A program made the position numbers and the translations under genes. Below the pieces are notes generated by a model. That model did no database searches. It was not told where the DNA came from and saw only the letters and a list, made by a program, of their open reading frames with translations. Positions 24,794 through 33,033 of a stretch of DNA of 52,668 nucleotides are shown in pieces. Origin of the DNA: GCA-020344555 sp964405925 (GTDB lineage Bacteria > Planctomycetota > Phycisphaerae > UBA1845); NCBI GenBank assembly GCA_964405925.1, contig CAYOQG010000004.1:1-52668 (forward strand), given 5' to 3'. Position 1 is the stretch's first letter. The number at the start of each line of letters is the position of its first letter.

Positions 24794-25585
24794 TCAGTGT
24801 GTGTGCGGGGCTTCCTGGTACTGGGCACGGGCTGGTTTGGACATCAGCAGTGGGAAGACGATGTCGCTCACGCAGCACGGCACCATGACCGCAAGCACGA
24901 CAAAGAGGAAGATCTGGCCGAGATCATCAATCCACGCGATCAGCCCCAGCGGGCCGACCATGTAGAAAATGCTGGCCATCGTCGAGGCGAGCACGTGCAG
25001 CGAGTGCGAGACGATCGTGCTGTTGATGACACTACTGCTGGCAGCCACACCAACCATCACACCGACAACCGCAAACGGAATGACCAGCCCCGGATGCTCA
25101 TAGACGCATATATGCCAGTGGGCCCTGACCCCCAGAATCAACAGAGACACGTGCGGCATGACGATATCGCTGACGCCGCAGACACCGATGGCTCCGATCA
25201 GCCCGATCACGACGGCTTTGGCAATCTTCCTCTCATACCGACAGAACATGGCTGCGGTGGCCATCGCGGAGAACAACATGTGCGCCGGATGGAACAGGTG
25301 GAAGAACAACTGTGCTGGCTGGTGGGCGCCATCGGGCTCTGGGTGCTCGGTGCCGGCGACAACTTCCAGGCCGTGCTCGCCCGCCATGCTGAAAACACAG
25401 ATCGTGCCCGCCGCGATGAGCCCCATCGCCACCGCGGCTACGGAGAAAGGAATGTGCTCGCGAAGCTCGAAGAGCAGCGCCGACGCCCTCGGGCCGTGCA
25501 AATAGTCGCGTCGATGTGGGTGGCTATGGCGCAGGTCGTGATCATCGTTGTGGTCGTGGTCGTTATTGTCGTGATGCTCGGACAC
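24794..25585 (-). CDS. Multi-pass membrane protein with His-rich N-terminus
   Basis: The protein has 263 residues. The first 30 residues contain many His and Asp (HHDNNDHDHNDDHD...HSHPHRR). About six to seven hydrophobic segments follow, with conserved-looking 'FFHLFHPAHMLFSAMATAAMF', 'VSDIVMPHVSLLILG', 'VSHSLHVLASTMASIFYMVGP' and 'PCCVSDIVFPLLM'. The buried His, Asp and Cys residues in the spans and the His-rich tail suggest metal transport or sensing, but no named transporter family was recognised. GTG 25585 with AGGAA upstream is preferred; the open frame reaches 25621. It runs divergently from amrS. Confidence 0.65.
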   Translation of the reverse strand: MSEHHDNNDHDHNDDHDLRHSHPHRRDYLHGPRASALLFELREHIPFSVAAVAMGLIAAGTICVFSMAGEHGLEVVAGTEHPEPDGAHQPAQLFFHLFHPAHMLFSAMATAAMFCRYERKIAKAVVIGLIGAIGVCGVSDIVMPHVSLLILGVRAHWHICVYEHPGLVIPFAVVGVMVGVAASSSVINSTIVSHSLHVLASTMASIFYMVGPLGLIAWIDDLGQIFLFVVLAVMVPCCVSDIVFPLLMSKPARAQYQEAPHTH

Positions 25586-25928
25586 GTTACGGTTCCTGCC
25601 GTTGCCGCGCCAATCTCCCACGCCCCCGGATTATTCTGATTGGCGGCGTCAACGCAATTGCCTATCTCAGAGTGGTGGGTGAACATGCCCTTTCAGAGCC
25701 GCGCCCGTCAGGAAGCGGGTGTCGTCCGCGGTGAGATCGCTCCCTCACGGTTGCGGCTCGGTTTACAGAGGCGAATTCCCACGCGCGTTCTGGATACGGT
25801 TCAAACATCAGCAGCGATCTCCTGCTGACTGGCGGAGGCGGTTGCTGTTGTGGCGGCTGCCTCGGTCAGTCTGTTGGGGTATAATGGACGAGGCGGTTAC
25901 GCTTCGGACCCCAAGGAGATCATGACCT
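25586..25928. other. Divergent intergenic region before amrS
   Basis: It separates the His-rich membrane protein (minus) from amrS (plus). No convincing promoter pair, RNA or ORF was found, apart from AAGGAG at 25914-25919 serving amrS. Confidence 0.35.
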
Positions 25929-27062
25929 ATGTCCGCATCCGTCCGATTGAAAGAGCTTCTGGCCGACAACACCATGCCGGCTGCGCCACAGTTGGTAGTA
26001 CGCGAGCAGGGGGGCCGAGTTCGGTGCCTCGCCTGTGCTCATCGATGCTCGATCCTTCCAGGTCGAACCGGTGTCTGCCGCGTTCGGTTCAACGTTAACG
26101 GCGAGCTTCGGGTCCCTGGCGGGTACGTAGCCGGTGCAGCCATCGACCCCATCGAGAAAAAGCCGTTCTATCACGCCTTCCCGGGCCGGGACGCTCTTTC
26201 TTTTGGCATGTTGGGTTGTGATTTGCATTGCAGCTTCTGTCAAAACTGGGTGACCAGCCAGGCTCTCCGCGACGACTCAGCCATCGCCCGGCCGAGCTTC
26301 TGCACGGCAGAGGGGCTGGTCGAGGTGGCGGTAAAGCAGCAGGTCCCGGTCATCGTCAGTACCTACAACGAGCCTTTGATCACCGCCGACTGGGCCGTCG
26401 AGATCTTCAAGCTCGCCAACGCGGAGGGGATTCGCTGTGGCTTCGTCAGCAACGGTACCGCGACGCCGGAGGTGCTTGAGTTCCTCCGGCCCTGGGTTGA
26501 CCTGTACAAGGTCGACTTAAAAAGCTTCAGCGATCGACATTATCGCGAGCTTGGTGGTGTGCTGGATAATGTGCTGGAGGCGATCAAGCTGCTGTGGAAG
26601 ATGGAGTTCTGGGTCGAGATCGTGACACTCGTCGTGCCCACGTTCAACGATAGTGACGAGGAGCTCAAGCAGATCGCCGAATTCATTGCCAGTGTCTCCT
26701 GTGACACGCCGTGGCACGTAACAGCATTTCATCCCGATTACAGGATGACCGACCCGCCGCGAACGCCGACGAAGACGCTCGTCAAAGCCTACGACATCGG
26801 CAAGGCTGCCGGTTTGAAATACGTCTATCCTGGTAATCTCGCAGGTGGCATCGGCAAACGGGAGAACACGTACTGCCCGTCATGTGAGAAGCTCCTGATC
26901 CGCCGCCGCGGCTTCTTCGTCGAGGAAAACCGCATGAAGGGTGGCAACTGCCCCTTCTGCAACGAAACCATCGCCGGCGTCTGGGAAGACAGCCCCCCCG
27001 GCCAGACCACCGGTTCGGGCACGCCGCTACCGGTGGTGATTCCTGAAAGCCCGTGCGGTTAG
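25929..27062 (+). CDS. amrS: AmmeMemoRadiSam system radical SAM enzyme
   Basis: The protein has 377 residues. Cys motifs in order are CLACAHRC near residue 33 and the radical-SAM cluster CDLHCSFC (CxxxCxxC) around residues 98-105; a C-terminal zinc-like pair follows (CPSCEKL... CPFCNET). 'STYNEPLITADWAVEIFKLA', 'GFVSNGTATPEVL', 'VDLYKVDLKSFSD' and 'HVTAFHPDYRM' are typical of AmrS and PflA-like proteins. The enzyme reductively cleaves S-adenosylmethionine; its substrate is not established. The MEMO1 and AMMECR1 partners of the system are not adjacent. ATG 25929 is used. Confidence 0.9.
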   Translation: MSASVRLKELLADNTMPAAPQLVVREQGGRVRCLACAHRCSILPGRTGVCRVRFNVNGELRVPGGYVAGAAIDPIEKKPFYHAFPGRDALSFGMLGCDLHCSFCQNWVTSQALRDDSAIARPSFCTAEGLVEVAVKQQVPVIVSTYNEPLITADWAVEIFKLANAEGIRCGFVSNGTATPEVLEFLRPWVDLYKVDLKSFSDRHYRELGGVLDNVLEAIKLLWKMEFWVEIVTLVVPTFNDSDEELKQIAEFIASVSCDTPWHVTAFHPDYRMTDPPRTPTKTLVKAYDIGKAAGLKYVYPGNLAGGIGKRENTYCPSCEKLLIRRRGFFVEENRMKGGNCPFCNETIAGVWEDSPPGQTTGSGTPLPVVIPESPCG

Positions 27063-27130
27063 CGAGGGGGGAGTACGACTGCAAGAAGTGAGATCTCCGC
27101 CTGCCCCGAACATCCGGGATCTGCCCCACC

Positions 27131-27159
27131 TTGACCCTGCCCTTCCCTGGTCGTAGGGT
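27131..27159 (+). promoter_or_regulatory. Candidate promoter of gap
   Basis: TTGACC (27131-27136), 17 bp, TAGGGT (27154-27159). The TTGAC and TAxxxT positions are kept. The leader to ATG 27280 would be about 115 nt. Confidence 0.45.
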
Positions 27160-27279
27160 ACCATCCTCGCGTGTCGGCCTTCGCACGTAACGGATGTGCG
27201 GCCAATGAGGGCCCCGTGCGGCCGCACGCGAGGCGGCACATGGTGCCGCGTTTCTCAAACCGATCGGGAGTCTTCAACG

Positions 27280-28305
27280 ATGGCTGTACGAGTTGGCATT
27301 AACGGTTTTGGCCGGATTGGCCGGCTGGTGCTTCGGGTGATGGTTCAGCGGCCGCAAGACTTCGAGGTCATGGCGATCAACGACCTCAGCGACGCCGCGA
27401 CGCTTCGACATCTGCTCAGGTACGACTCGGTCCACGGTCGCTTCCCTGGCACCGTCGAGTCCACGGGCAATGCCTTGATGATCAACGGGCGGGAGGTCAA
27501 GGTCTTCAATGAGAAGGCGCCAGCCAAGTTGCCCTGGCGCAGTCTGGGCATCGACGTCGCCCTCGAATCCACCGGGGTGTTTTCCAAGCGTCAAAGCGAG
27601 AAGGGTGGGTACGGCGACCACCTGACCGCCGGTGCAAAGAAGGTCGTCCTAAGTGCACCTGCCAAGGACGAGCCCGACCTGACCGTGGTGCTCGGTGTTA
27701 ACGACAACCAGCTCAATGCATCCCACACGTGCATCTCCAACGCGAGTTGTACGACCAACTGCCTCGCGCCGATGGCAAAGGTGCTCCATGAATCTTTCGG
27801 GATCGTTGAAGGCTTGATGACCACGATCCACGCATACACCAACGATCAGCGCGTGTCGGACCTCTTGCACAAGGACATGCGTCGGGCCCGGGCAGCCGCC
27901 GTGAATATTATTCCAACGACGACCGGTGCGGCGAGGGCCGTCGGCAAGGTGATCCCCGACCTGAATGGCAAGCTGAACGGTTTTGCCCTTCGCGTGCCTG
28001 TGGCTGACGGTTCTGCCGTTGATCTTGTCGCGACGCTGAAGAAATCTGCGACAGTGGAGCAGATCAACGCTGCCTTGAAGACCGCCGCCGAGGGACAGCT
28101 CAAGGGTATCCTCGAGTACAGCGAGGATCCGCTGGTCAGCTCGGACATCATCGGCAACCCCCACAGCTCGATCATCGACGGTCTGAGCACCATGACCATG
28201 CCCGCCAACGGTGGGAAGATGGTCAAGGTCGTCTCGTGGTACGACAACGAGTGGGGGTACGCAGCCCGGACGGCGGATCTTATTGCCAAAATGGCGGCAC
28301 TGTAG
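27280..28305 (+). CDS. gap: Type I glyceraldehyde-3-phosphate dehydrogenase
   Basis: The protein has 341 residues, the normal length. It oxidises glyceraldehyde 3-phosphate to 1,3-bisphosphoglycerate with NAD(P)+ in glycolysis, and the reverse in gluconeogenesis. The N-terminus has the Rossmann motif GINGFGRIGRLVLR; the active-site Cys is in SNASCTTNC at about residue 157; 'RARAAAVNIIPTTTGAARAVGKV', 'GFALRVPVADGSAVD' and 'SWYDNEWGYAARTADL' follow. The open frame runs 28 codons further upstream, but ATG 27280 with GGAG upstream matches all homologues. It is followed at 143 bp by pgk. Confidence 0.97.
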   Translation: MAVRVGINGFGRIGRLVLRVMVQRPQDFEVMAINDLSDAATLRHLLRYDSVHGRFPGTVESTGNALMINGREVKVFNEKAPAKLPWRSLGIDVALESTGVFSKRQSEKGGYGDHLTAGAKKVVLSAPAKDEPDLTVVLGVNDNQLNASHTCISNASCTTNCLAPMAKVLHESFGIVEGLMTTIHAYTNDQRVSDLLHKDMRRARAAAVNIIPTTTGAARAVGKVIPDLNGKLNGFALRVPVADGSAVDLVATLKKSATVEQINAALKTAAEGQLKGILEYSEDPLVSSDIIGNPHSSIIDGLSTMTMPANGGKMVKVVSWYDNEWGYAARTADLIAKMAAL

Positions 28306-28320
28306 GCATGCACGGAGAAT

Positions 28321-28348
28321 CACGGGTCCACCTGATGGCGGACCCGTG
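28321..28348. other. Perfect 9-bp hairpin in the gap-pgk intercistronic space
   Basis: CACGGGTCC (28321-28329) pairs with GGACCCGTG (28340-28348) around a 10-nt loop. There is no T-tract downstream. It could be an mRNA-processing or stability element that sets gap versus pgk expression, or a Rho-assisted stop. Confidence 0.5.
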
Positions 28349-28448
28349 CCACTCGACAGGTCTGCCAATGGGCGGAAGTATGGCACCCAAGTGCAGCATT
28401 CGCGCAGACTGAAGCCCGCGGCTCGGACGGATTCGCTGAGATTCCTTG

Positions 28449-29681
28449 ATGAAGAAGACGATTGACGACATCGACGTTCGTGGCAAACGCGTCCTGGTCC
28501 GGCTCGATCTGAACGTGCCGCTGGACGACGAGCAGGAGATCACCGACGACCGGCGTATACGGGCAGCCCTGCCGACTATTCACCGTTTGATGGACGGCGG
28601 AGGGCGGTTGATCCTGATGAGTCATCTGGGGCGTCCCACGGGCGACAAGAGTGATCGCACGCTTCTTTCACTGGCCCCTGTGGCTGCGAGGATCAGCGAG
28701 CTGGTCGACGCGACGGTCACCTTCATGGGCGATTGCATCGGCCCGGAGGTCGACAAGGCGGTCGCTCAGTTGGACGATGGCGACATCTGCCTCCTCGAAA
28801 ACCTGCGATTCCACGAAGCTGAGACGATCAAGGACAAAAAAGCCAAGGAGGATGCGGGGCTGCGGGGGCAGAAGGACGGCTTCGCCCGAAAGCTCGCAGA
28901 CCTTGCGGATGTCTACGTGAACGACGCGTTTGGAACCTGCCATCGTGACAATGCCAGCATGTTGACAGTTCCGCAGCTTATGAAGGGAAAGCCTCGCGTC
29001 GTCGGCTACCTGGTCCAACGGGAGCTCAAGTTTCTCGGTGAGGCGGTCAGCAATCCTGCCCGACCGTTCGTCTGCGTGCTGGGTGGAGCCAAGGTCTCGG
29101 ATAAGCTGTGGGTAAGTCGGTCGCTGCTTGGCAAGTGCGATCTGATCCTGATCGGCGGGGCGATGGCGTACACGTTCCTCGAGGCTGAGGGGATCGAGGT
29201 CGGTAAGAGCCTCGTGGAACCGGACCTGCTTGACACGGCTCGAAGTCTTCGCGCCGAAGCCGGCGACCGGCTTCGCCTACCCGTTGATTCCGTGGTCGCT
29301 GCCCAGATCGAAGAAAACGCGGCGATTGAGATTTGCGAGGGAGCGATCCCGGCCGACAAGATGGGACTGGACATCGGCCCGAAGACCATCGCGGGGTACA
29401 AGGACGCCATCGGGACAGCCAAAACCGTCGTGTGGAACGGTCCGATGGGTGTCTTTGAGACCAGACCCTTCGACGCCGGTACAATGGCCATGGCTGCCGC
29501 CGTGGCGGAGGCCACTGACCGCGGTGCGACGACCGTGATCGGCGGCGGCGATAGCGCAGCCGCGATCGATCGAGCAGGCCTGGTGGATAAGATGACCCAT
29601 ATTTCGACCGGTGGCGGTGCTTCGTTGGAGTTCCTCGAAGGCAAGCCCTTCGCCGCCCTCGAGGTCCTAGACGACGCGTGA
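28449..29681 (+). CDS. pgk: Phosphoglycerate kinase
   Basis: The protein has 410 residues. It transfers phosphate from 1,3-bisphosphoglycerate to ADP, the step after Gap. Visible are 'RVLVRLDLNVPLD', 'LMSHLGRPTG', 'FHEAETIKDKKAKEDAG' and 'YVNDAFGTCHR' in the N-domain; 'VLGGAKVSDK' in the linker; and 'VVWNGPMGVFE' and 'GGGDSAAAIDRAGL...HISTGGGASLEFLEGK' at the nucleotide end. ATG 28449 is used; the adjacent TTG 28446 is not needed. The stop TGA shares one base with the next start, so rpe is coupled. Confidence 0.97.
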   Translation: MKKTIDDIDVRGKRVLVRLDLNVPLDDEQEITDDRRIRAALPTIHRLMDGGGRLILMSHLGRPTGDKSDRTLLSLAPVAARISELVDATVTFMGDCIGPEVDKAVAQLDDGDICLLENLRFHEAETIKDKKAKEDAGLRGQKDGFARKLADLADVYVNDAFGTCHRDNASMLTVPQLMKGKPRVVGYLVQRELKFLGEAVSNPARPFVCVLGGAKVSDKLWVSRSLLGKCDLILIGGAMAYTFLEAEGIEVGKSLVEPDLLDTARSLRAEAGDRLRLPVDSVVAAQIEENAAIEICEGAIPADKMGLDIGPKTIAGYKDAIGTAKTVVWNGPMGVFETRPFDAGTMAMAAAVAEATDRGATTVIGGGDSAAAIDRAGLVDKMTHISTGGGASLEFLEGKPFAALEVLDDA

Positions 29682-30400
29682 TGGAGGGGGCAGTCGCTAT
29701 CGATCCGACAGGCATGGCATCGTCACGTTTTCCGTTATCGAGCCCCGGTATTCGAATTGCCCCGTCGTTGTTGGCGGCGGATTTTGCGCGGCTGGCGGAG
29801 CAGGTGGGGATTGTCGAGTCAGCCGGGGCGGAGGTGCTTCATCTTGACGTGATGGACGGTCATTTTGTGCCCAACATCAGCTTCGGTGTGCCGGTGATCG
29901 CGTCGCTTCGCAAGCGGACGAGGATGTTTCTCGACGCTCACTTGATGATCACCGAGCCAAAGCGATACGCCGAGGCCTTCGTCAAAGCCGGATGTGACCA
30001 CATCACCTTCCACAGCGAGACCGTTGATAACCCGCAGGACCTCATCGAGCACATCCGCAGATTCAATGTGTCGGTGGGGGTATCTTTGAACCCGACTACA
30101 CCGGTTGCCCGTATTGAGCCGATTCTCGACTCGGTCGACATGGTCCTCGTCATGAGCGTCTGGCCGGGCTTCGGGGGGCAGAGCTTCATCACCGATGTCT
30201 TGCCCAAGGTGACCGAGCTTCGCCGGCGTTTGGGCGAGCACCAGCGGCTGCAGATCGACGGCGGAATCGACGTGACCACGATTGCACAGGCTGCGTCGGC
30301 TGGGGCTGACACGTTCGTAGCCGGGACAGCCATCTTTCGGCAGCCCGACCCAGCGGCGGCGATGCGAGAACTGCATCGGCTGGCTCTCGAAGCGGTGTAA
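29681..30400 (+). CDS. rpe: Ribulose-phosphate 3-epimerase
   Basis: The protein has about 239 residues and interconverts ribulose 5-phosphate and xylulose 5-phosphate in the pentose-phosphate pathway. TIM-barrel motifs are in order: IAPSLLAADFARL, LHLDVMDGHFVPN, 'FLDAHLMI', 'CDHITFHSE', 'MVLVMSVWPGFGGQSF', 'LQIDGGID' and 'AGADTFVAG'. The start overlaps the pgk stop (TGATG); ATG 29714 is an alternative that trims about 11 residues. Position after gap-pgk fits a glycolysis/pentose-phosphate operon. Confidence 0.95.
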   Translation: MEGAVAIDPTGMASSRFPLSSPGIRIAPSLLAADFARLAEQVGIVESAGAEVLHLDVMDGHFVPNISFGVPVIASLRKRTRMFLDAHLMITEPKRYAEAFVKAGCDHITFHSETVDNPQDLIEHIRRFNVSVGVSLNPTTPVARIEPILDSVDMVLVMSVWPGFGGQSFITDVLPKVTELRRRLGEHQRLQIDGGIDVTTIAQAASAGADTFVAGTAIFRQPDPAAAMRELHRLALEAV

Positions 30401-30548
30401 GGTCCAACGGAGGCCTGACCACCTAGACCTTCCAGTTTTTTCCGTTGTGGGGGTTGGTCCTCGCGGACACTGTGCAGTGACCCGCGAATCCCGCTAAAAT
30501 ACCTCTGATCGACCAGACCGGGCCAAGCCCCGCGAGCAGGAGCAGTCC

Positions 30549-31355
30549 ATGCCAGCAGAAAAGAGTGGTGTGCCAGCAGGCCTGTGGACCCGCTGCGAGA
30601 GTTGCGGGCACATGCTGTATGAAAAGGAGGTGGCGGACGCGCTGTATGTCTGTCCCGAATGCGGCCACCACCGACGGGTCGATGCTCGGACTCGCATCGA
30701 GCAGCTCGTCGACCCGGGCAGCTTCGAGGAGTTCGCCAGCGACCTTCGCTCGACCGATCCGCTAAAGTTCAAGGATCGATTGCCCTACAAGGACCGCCTC
30801 AAGAAGGAACGAGCCAAAACGGGTGAGACGGAAGCCATCATCGTTGGCAAAGCGTTCATCCGTGGGCGGGCGGTCATCCTCGGGGTGATGAACCCGGCGT
30901 TCATCATGGCATCGATGGGGGCGGTTGTGGGGGAGAAGGTTACCCGGGCGGTCGAGAGAGCCCTCGAGGAGAACCTCCCCCTCGTGATCGTGACCGCATC
31001 AGGTGGTGCTCGGATGCAGGAGGGGATGGTCTCGCTGGTTCAGATGTCCAAGACGGCTGCCGCACTTTCGCGGCTTGACGATGCCGGAGGTCTGTACATC
31101 GTCGTGGCCACCGACCCAACGACGGCGGGCGTGGCAGCCAGCTTCGCCGGGCTGGGTGACGTCATTTTATCTGAGCCGAAAGCCATGATCGGCTTTGCCG
31201 GCCCCAGAGTGATCGCCAATACGATCAACGCCGAGTTGCCCGAAGGATTCCAGACGGCTGAGTTCATGAAGGAGCACGGGTTCGTCGACCGGATCGTCCG
31301 GCGATCCGAGCTGCGGCAGGAAATCGCCCGGATCATCGATTACTGCGGTAAGTAG
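30549..31355 (+). CDS. accD: Acetyl-CoA carboxylase carboxyltransferase subunit beta
   Basis: The protein has 268 residues, slightly shorter than the 304 of E. coli AccD. The zinc ribbon is complete: CESC near residue 16 and CPEC near residue 35. The carboxyltransferase core follows: 'AIIVGKAFIRGRAVILGVMNPAF', 'GEKVTRAVERAL', 'VTASGGARMQEGMVSLVQMSKT', 'GLGDVILSEPKAMIGFAGPRVI' and 'GFQTAEFMKEHGFVDRIV'. It makes malonyl-CoA for fatty acid synthesis together with AccA, AccB and AccC, which are not nearby. AGGAG lies about 7 nt before ATG 30549. Confidence 0.95.
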   Translation: MPAEKSGVPAGLWTRCESCGHMLYEKEVADALYVCPECGHHRRVDARTRIEQLVDPGSFEEFASDLRSTDPLKFKDRLPYKDRLKKERAKTGETEAIIVGKAFIRGRAVILGVMNPAFIMASMGAVVGEKVTRAVERALEENLPLVIVTASGGARMQEGMVSLVQMSKTAAALSRLDDAGGLYIVVATDPTTAGVAASFAGLGDVILSEPKAMIGFAGPRVIANTINAELPEGFQTAEFMKEHGFVDRIVRRSELRQEIARIIDYCGK

Positions 31356-31725
31356 AATCGGCTTCGCGCTGTCTGAGATCAGCGGGCTGACGAGATCGCG
31401 TCACATCAAGTGAGCATTCTATGTTCGCACGATTCCGACGATGGGAAGGCCCCCGCATGATCCTTTGCGCGATGCGCGCAGAATCCCCAAAGTAATCTCC
31501 CTGTTTAGGCCGATGAAAAAATAGGAGGCAGTCGTTGTCGGTTGACCGCGGTCAGCCGGCAGCCGTCGCGGAGCGACCATCGGTTTTCCAAGCTCTTTTT
31601 TAGATAGGGTCTAAGCATCGCCGCATTCGGTGGCGACACGCGTGCAGAACACCGCGGACGGTCAGTCGCCGTGTCGCTCCCGATTCGACGGGTTTCCGCC
31701 AAACCGCATGGAGCAACAGCCAAGA
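31356..31725. other. Intergenic stretch after accD
   Basis: No gene, RNA or strong hairpin was supported. An AT-rich patch near 31510-31525 could hold a promoter for the downstream amidase-like gene, but no pair with good spacing is clear. Confidence 0.35.
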
Positions 31726-32253
31726 ATGTTCAAGACGCTGGCCTCTCTGGCCGTTGCCATGACGGCCACCACCGCTCTTCTCGGATGGATCGACCCATCA
31801 CCACCGCTGCCCACCAACTCGTTGTCATCGGAGGAGCTCAGAGACCTCGGGCAATCCCTGGTAGCGGATGGAATCACTCTCTGTGACGGACGGTGGGACA
31901 AGATCGAGATTCTGGCGGGCAGTCCGGCCGATGTGACCGGTTCCTACCTCACGGCGACCAGCCAAAGCACGACGCATTTCCTTATCGATCTTGACGGACG
32001 CCCGACGAGGACGCCCAGTTGGACTCGCCAACAAGCCGCGGGAGGGGACGAGCGTTCCATCTGCATCGAAGTCGCTCGTCGAGACGACATGGGCGGAATG
32101 TCGCGGGTCCAATGGGAGGCTGTCCGCGGCCTGGTCTCTTCGCTTCATGCTCGATTGTCTGACCGACAGGTAGACCTGCCGGTTCTTCTTCAGGGTGCAT
32201 GGGCAACGGCCTATGGCCTCAAACCCGGCACGCACCTAGACGTCGGCCTGTAA
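31726..32253 (+). CDS. N-acetylmuramoyl-alanine amidase-like protein, likely degenerate
   Basis: The protein has about 175 residues. An N-terminal hydrophobic segment (LASLAVAMTATTALLG) would anchor or export it. The core 'WDKIEILAGS...STTHFLIDLDGR...DERSICIEVAR...SRVQWEAVRGLVSSLHARL...' follows the Amidase_2 outline (W..I.iHH..., YHFvI..dG, SIGIEl, Q..al..L...L). The HH metal pair at the first strand is missing (AGS instead), and the AWHAG segment is replaced by 'TRQQAAGGD'. One candidate His remains in 'HFLI' and one near the end ('THLD'). Peptidoglycan binding without cleavage is plausible. ATG 31726 is chosen; ATG 31708 is possible. Confidence 0.45.
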   Translation: MFKTLASLAVAMTATTALLGWIDPSPPLPTNSLSSEELRDLGQSLVADGITLCDGRWDKIEILAGSPADVTGSYLTATSQSTTHFLIDLDGRPTRTPSWTRQQAAGGDERSICIEVARRDDMGGMSRVQWEAVRGLVSSLHARLSDRQVDLPVLLQGAWATAYGLKPGTHLDVGL

Positions 32254-32739
32254 GATTCGATTTGGTGCACTACTTGCAGACGCGATTATTAGAGGTCACC
32301 ACGGAGGGTCACGACCTGCGCAAGTGGCGCTCTGGGCGCAGAAGCTTCGCGAGTGGGGGTCGGAGCATGGGGCAGGAACAACCGTAGGCGGAACGCAGAC
32401 CAAGGGTTGCTCCTGCAGAGCGCTATCTTTGCGCCATGCGGTCCGATGTTCGGTCCAAGGCGGCCCACCTCAAACCGAGCAGGAGCACCTCTCTCCGATT
32501 GCGTTCGAAGGTTAGATGCAGACCATCGCTCGGATATACCGAGCATTCGAAAACACCATACGCTGAGAACGCACGAGCGTCAAGCATCCGCTGGCGCGTC
32601 TTACGATTTCCGACCGGATCAGGGCCCCTGACAGCTGCGGCCCTCGACACGTATCCCGGTCCGATTATCGCGCCAGCCTCCCCAGTTCACCGTTGTAGAT
32701 GCGTTTCTGACGGCGTACAATAGGCGTAGGGAGGCTGTT
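32254..32739. other. Long gap before the small conserved gene
   Basis: Open frames on both strands are short, overlapping and low in protein character. Besides the promoter at 32693-32721 and GGGAGG ribosome site of the next gene, nothing specific was found. It could contain remnants of a degraded gene. Confidence 0.35.
32693..32721 (+). promoter_or_regulatory. Candidate promoter for the 78-residue gene
   Basis: TTGTAG (32693-32698), 17 bp, TACAAT (32716-32721). The predicted start is about 12 nt before ATG 32740, with GGGAGG as ribosome site. Confidence 0.55.
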
Positions 32740-32976
32740 ATGCGCCCGACACAAGTGCGCGACCACCTGAAAACCCGGCCGTTCCGCCCCATACGGGTCT
32801 ACGTCTCCGACGGGTCATCGTATGAGATCCGGCACCCTGAGATGGCGTATGTGACGGTGAGTCAGGTGCTGATCGCCCTCGAAATGTCTGAAGACAATCT
32901 GCCCGACCGGGTCGTTTTCTGCGATCCCGTGCATATCACGCGAATCGAACCGATCGACGGGGTCACAGGTCAATAG
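32740..32976 (+). CDS. Small conserved hypothetical protein
   Basis: The protein has 78 residues. The pattern 'RPFRPIRVYVSDGSSYEIRHPEMAYVT' followed by 'DRVVFCDPVHITRIEPI' is familiar from small planctomycete and verrucomicrobial proteins that pair an RFxPFxxxxxDG strand with a HPE motif. It is probably a compact beta-rich cytoplasmic protein. No function is known. A strong GGGAGG is 5 nt before the ATG. It is not in an operon with its neighbours. Confidence 0.7.
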   Translation: MRPTQVRDHLKTRPFRPIRVYVSDGSSYEIRHPEMAYVTVSQVLIALEMSEDNLPDRVVFCDPVHITRIEPIDGVTGQ

Positions 32977-33033
32977 GGGTTTTCTGGCTGGGAAGCCCTT
33001 GCGGGTCCTCCGCTACGAAGTCCTGGGTAAAGT

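Noticed and set aside
24506..25639. Long plus-strand open frame of 377 codons with many His and Asp
   Set aside because: It is the antisense of the His-rich membrane protein; the His codons mirror GTG/CAC-rich reverse codons, and the minus-strand product has clear membrane spans.
30399..30441. Possible terminator after rpe (AAGGTC and GACCTT followed by TTTTTT)
   Set aside because: The loop of 21 nt is long and the six-base stem is weak, so termination cannot be claimed.
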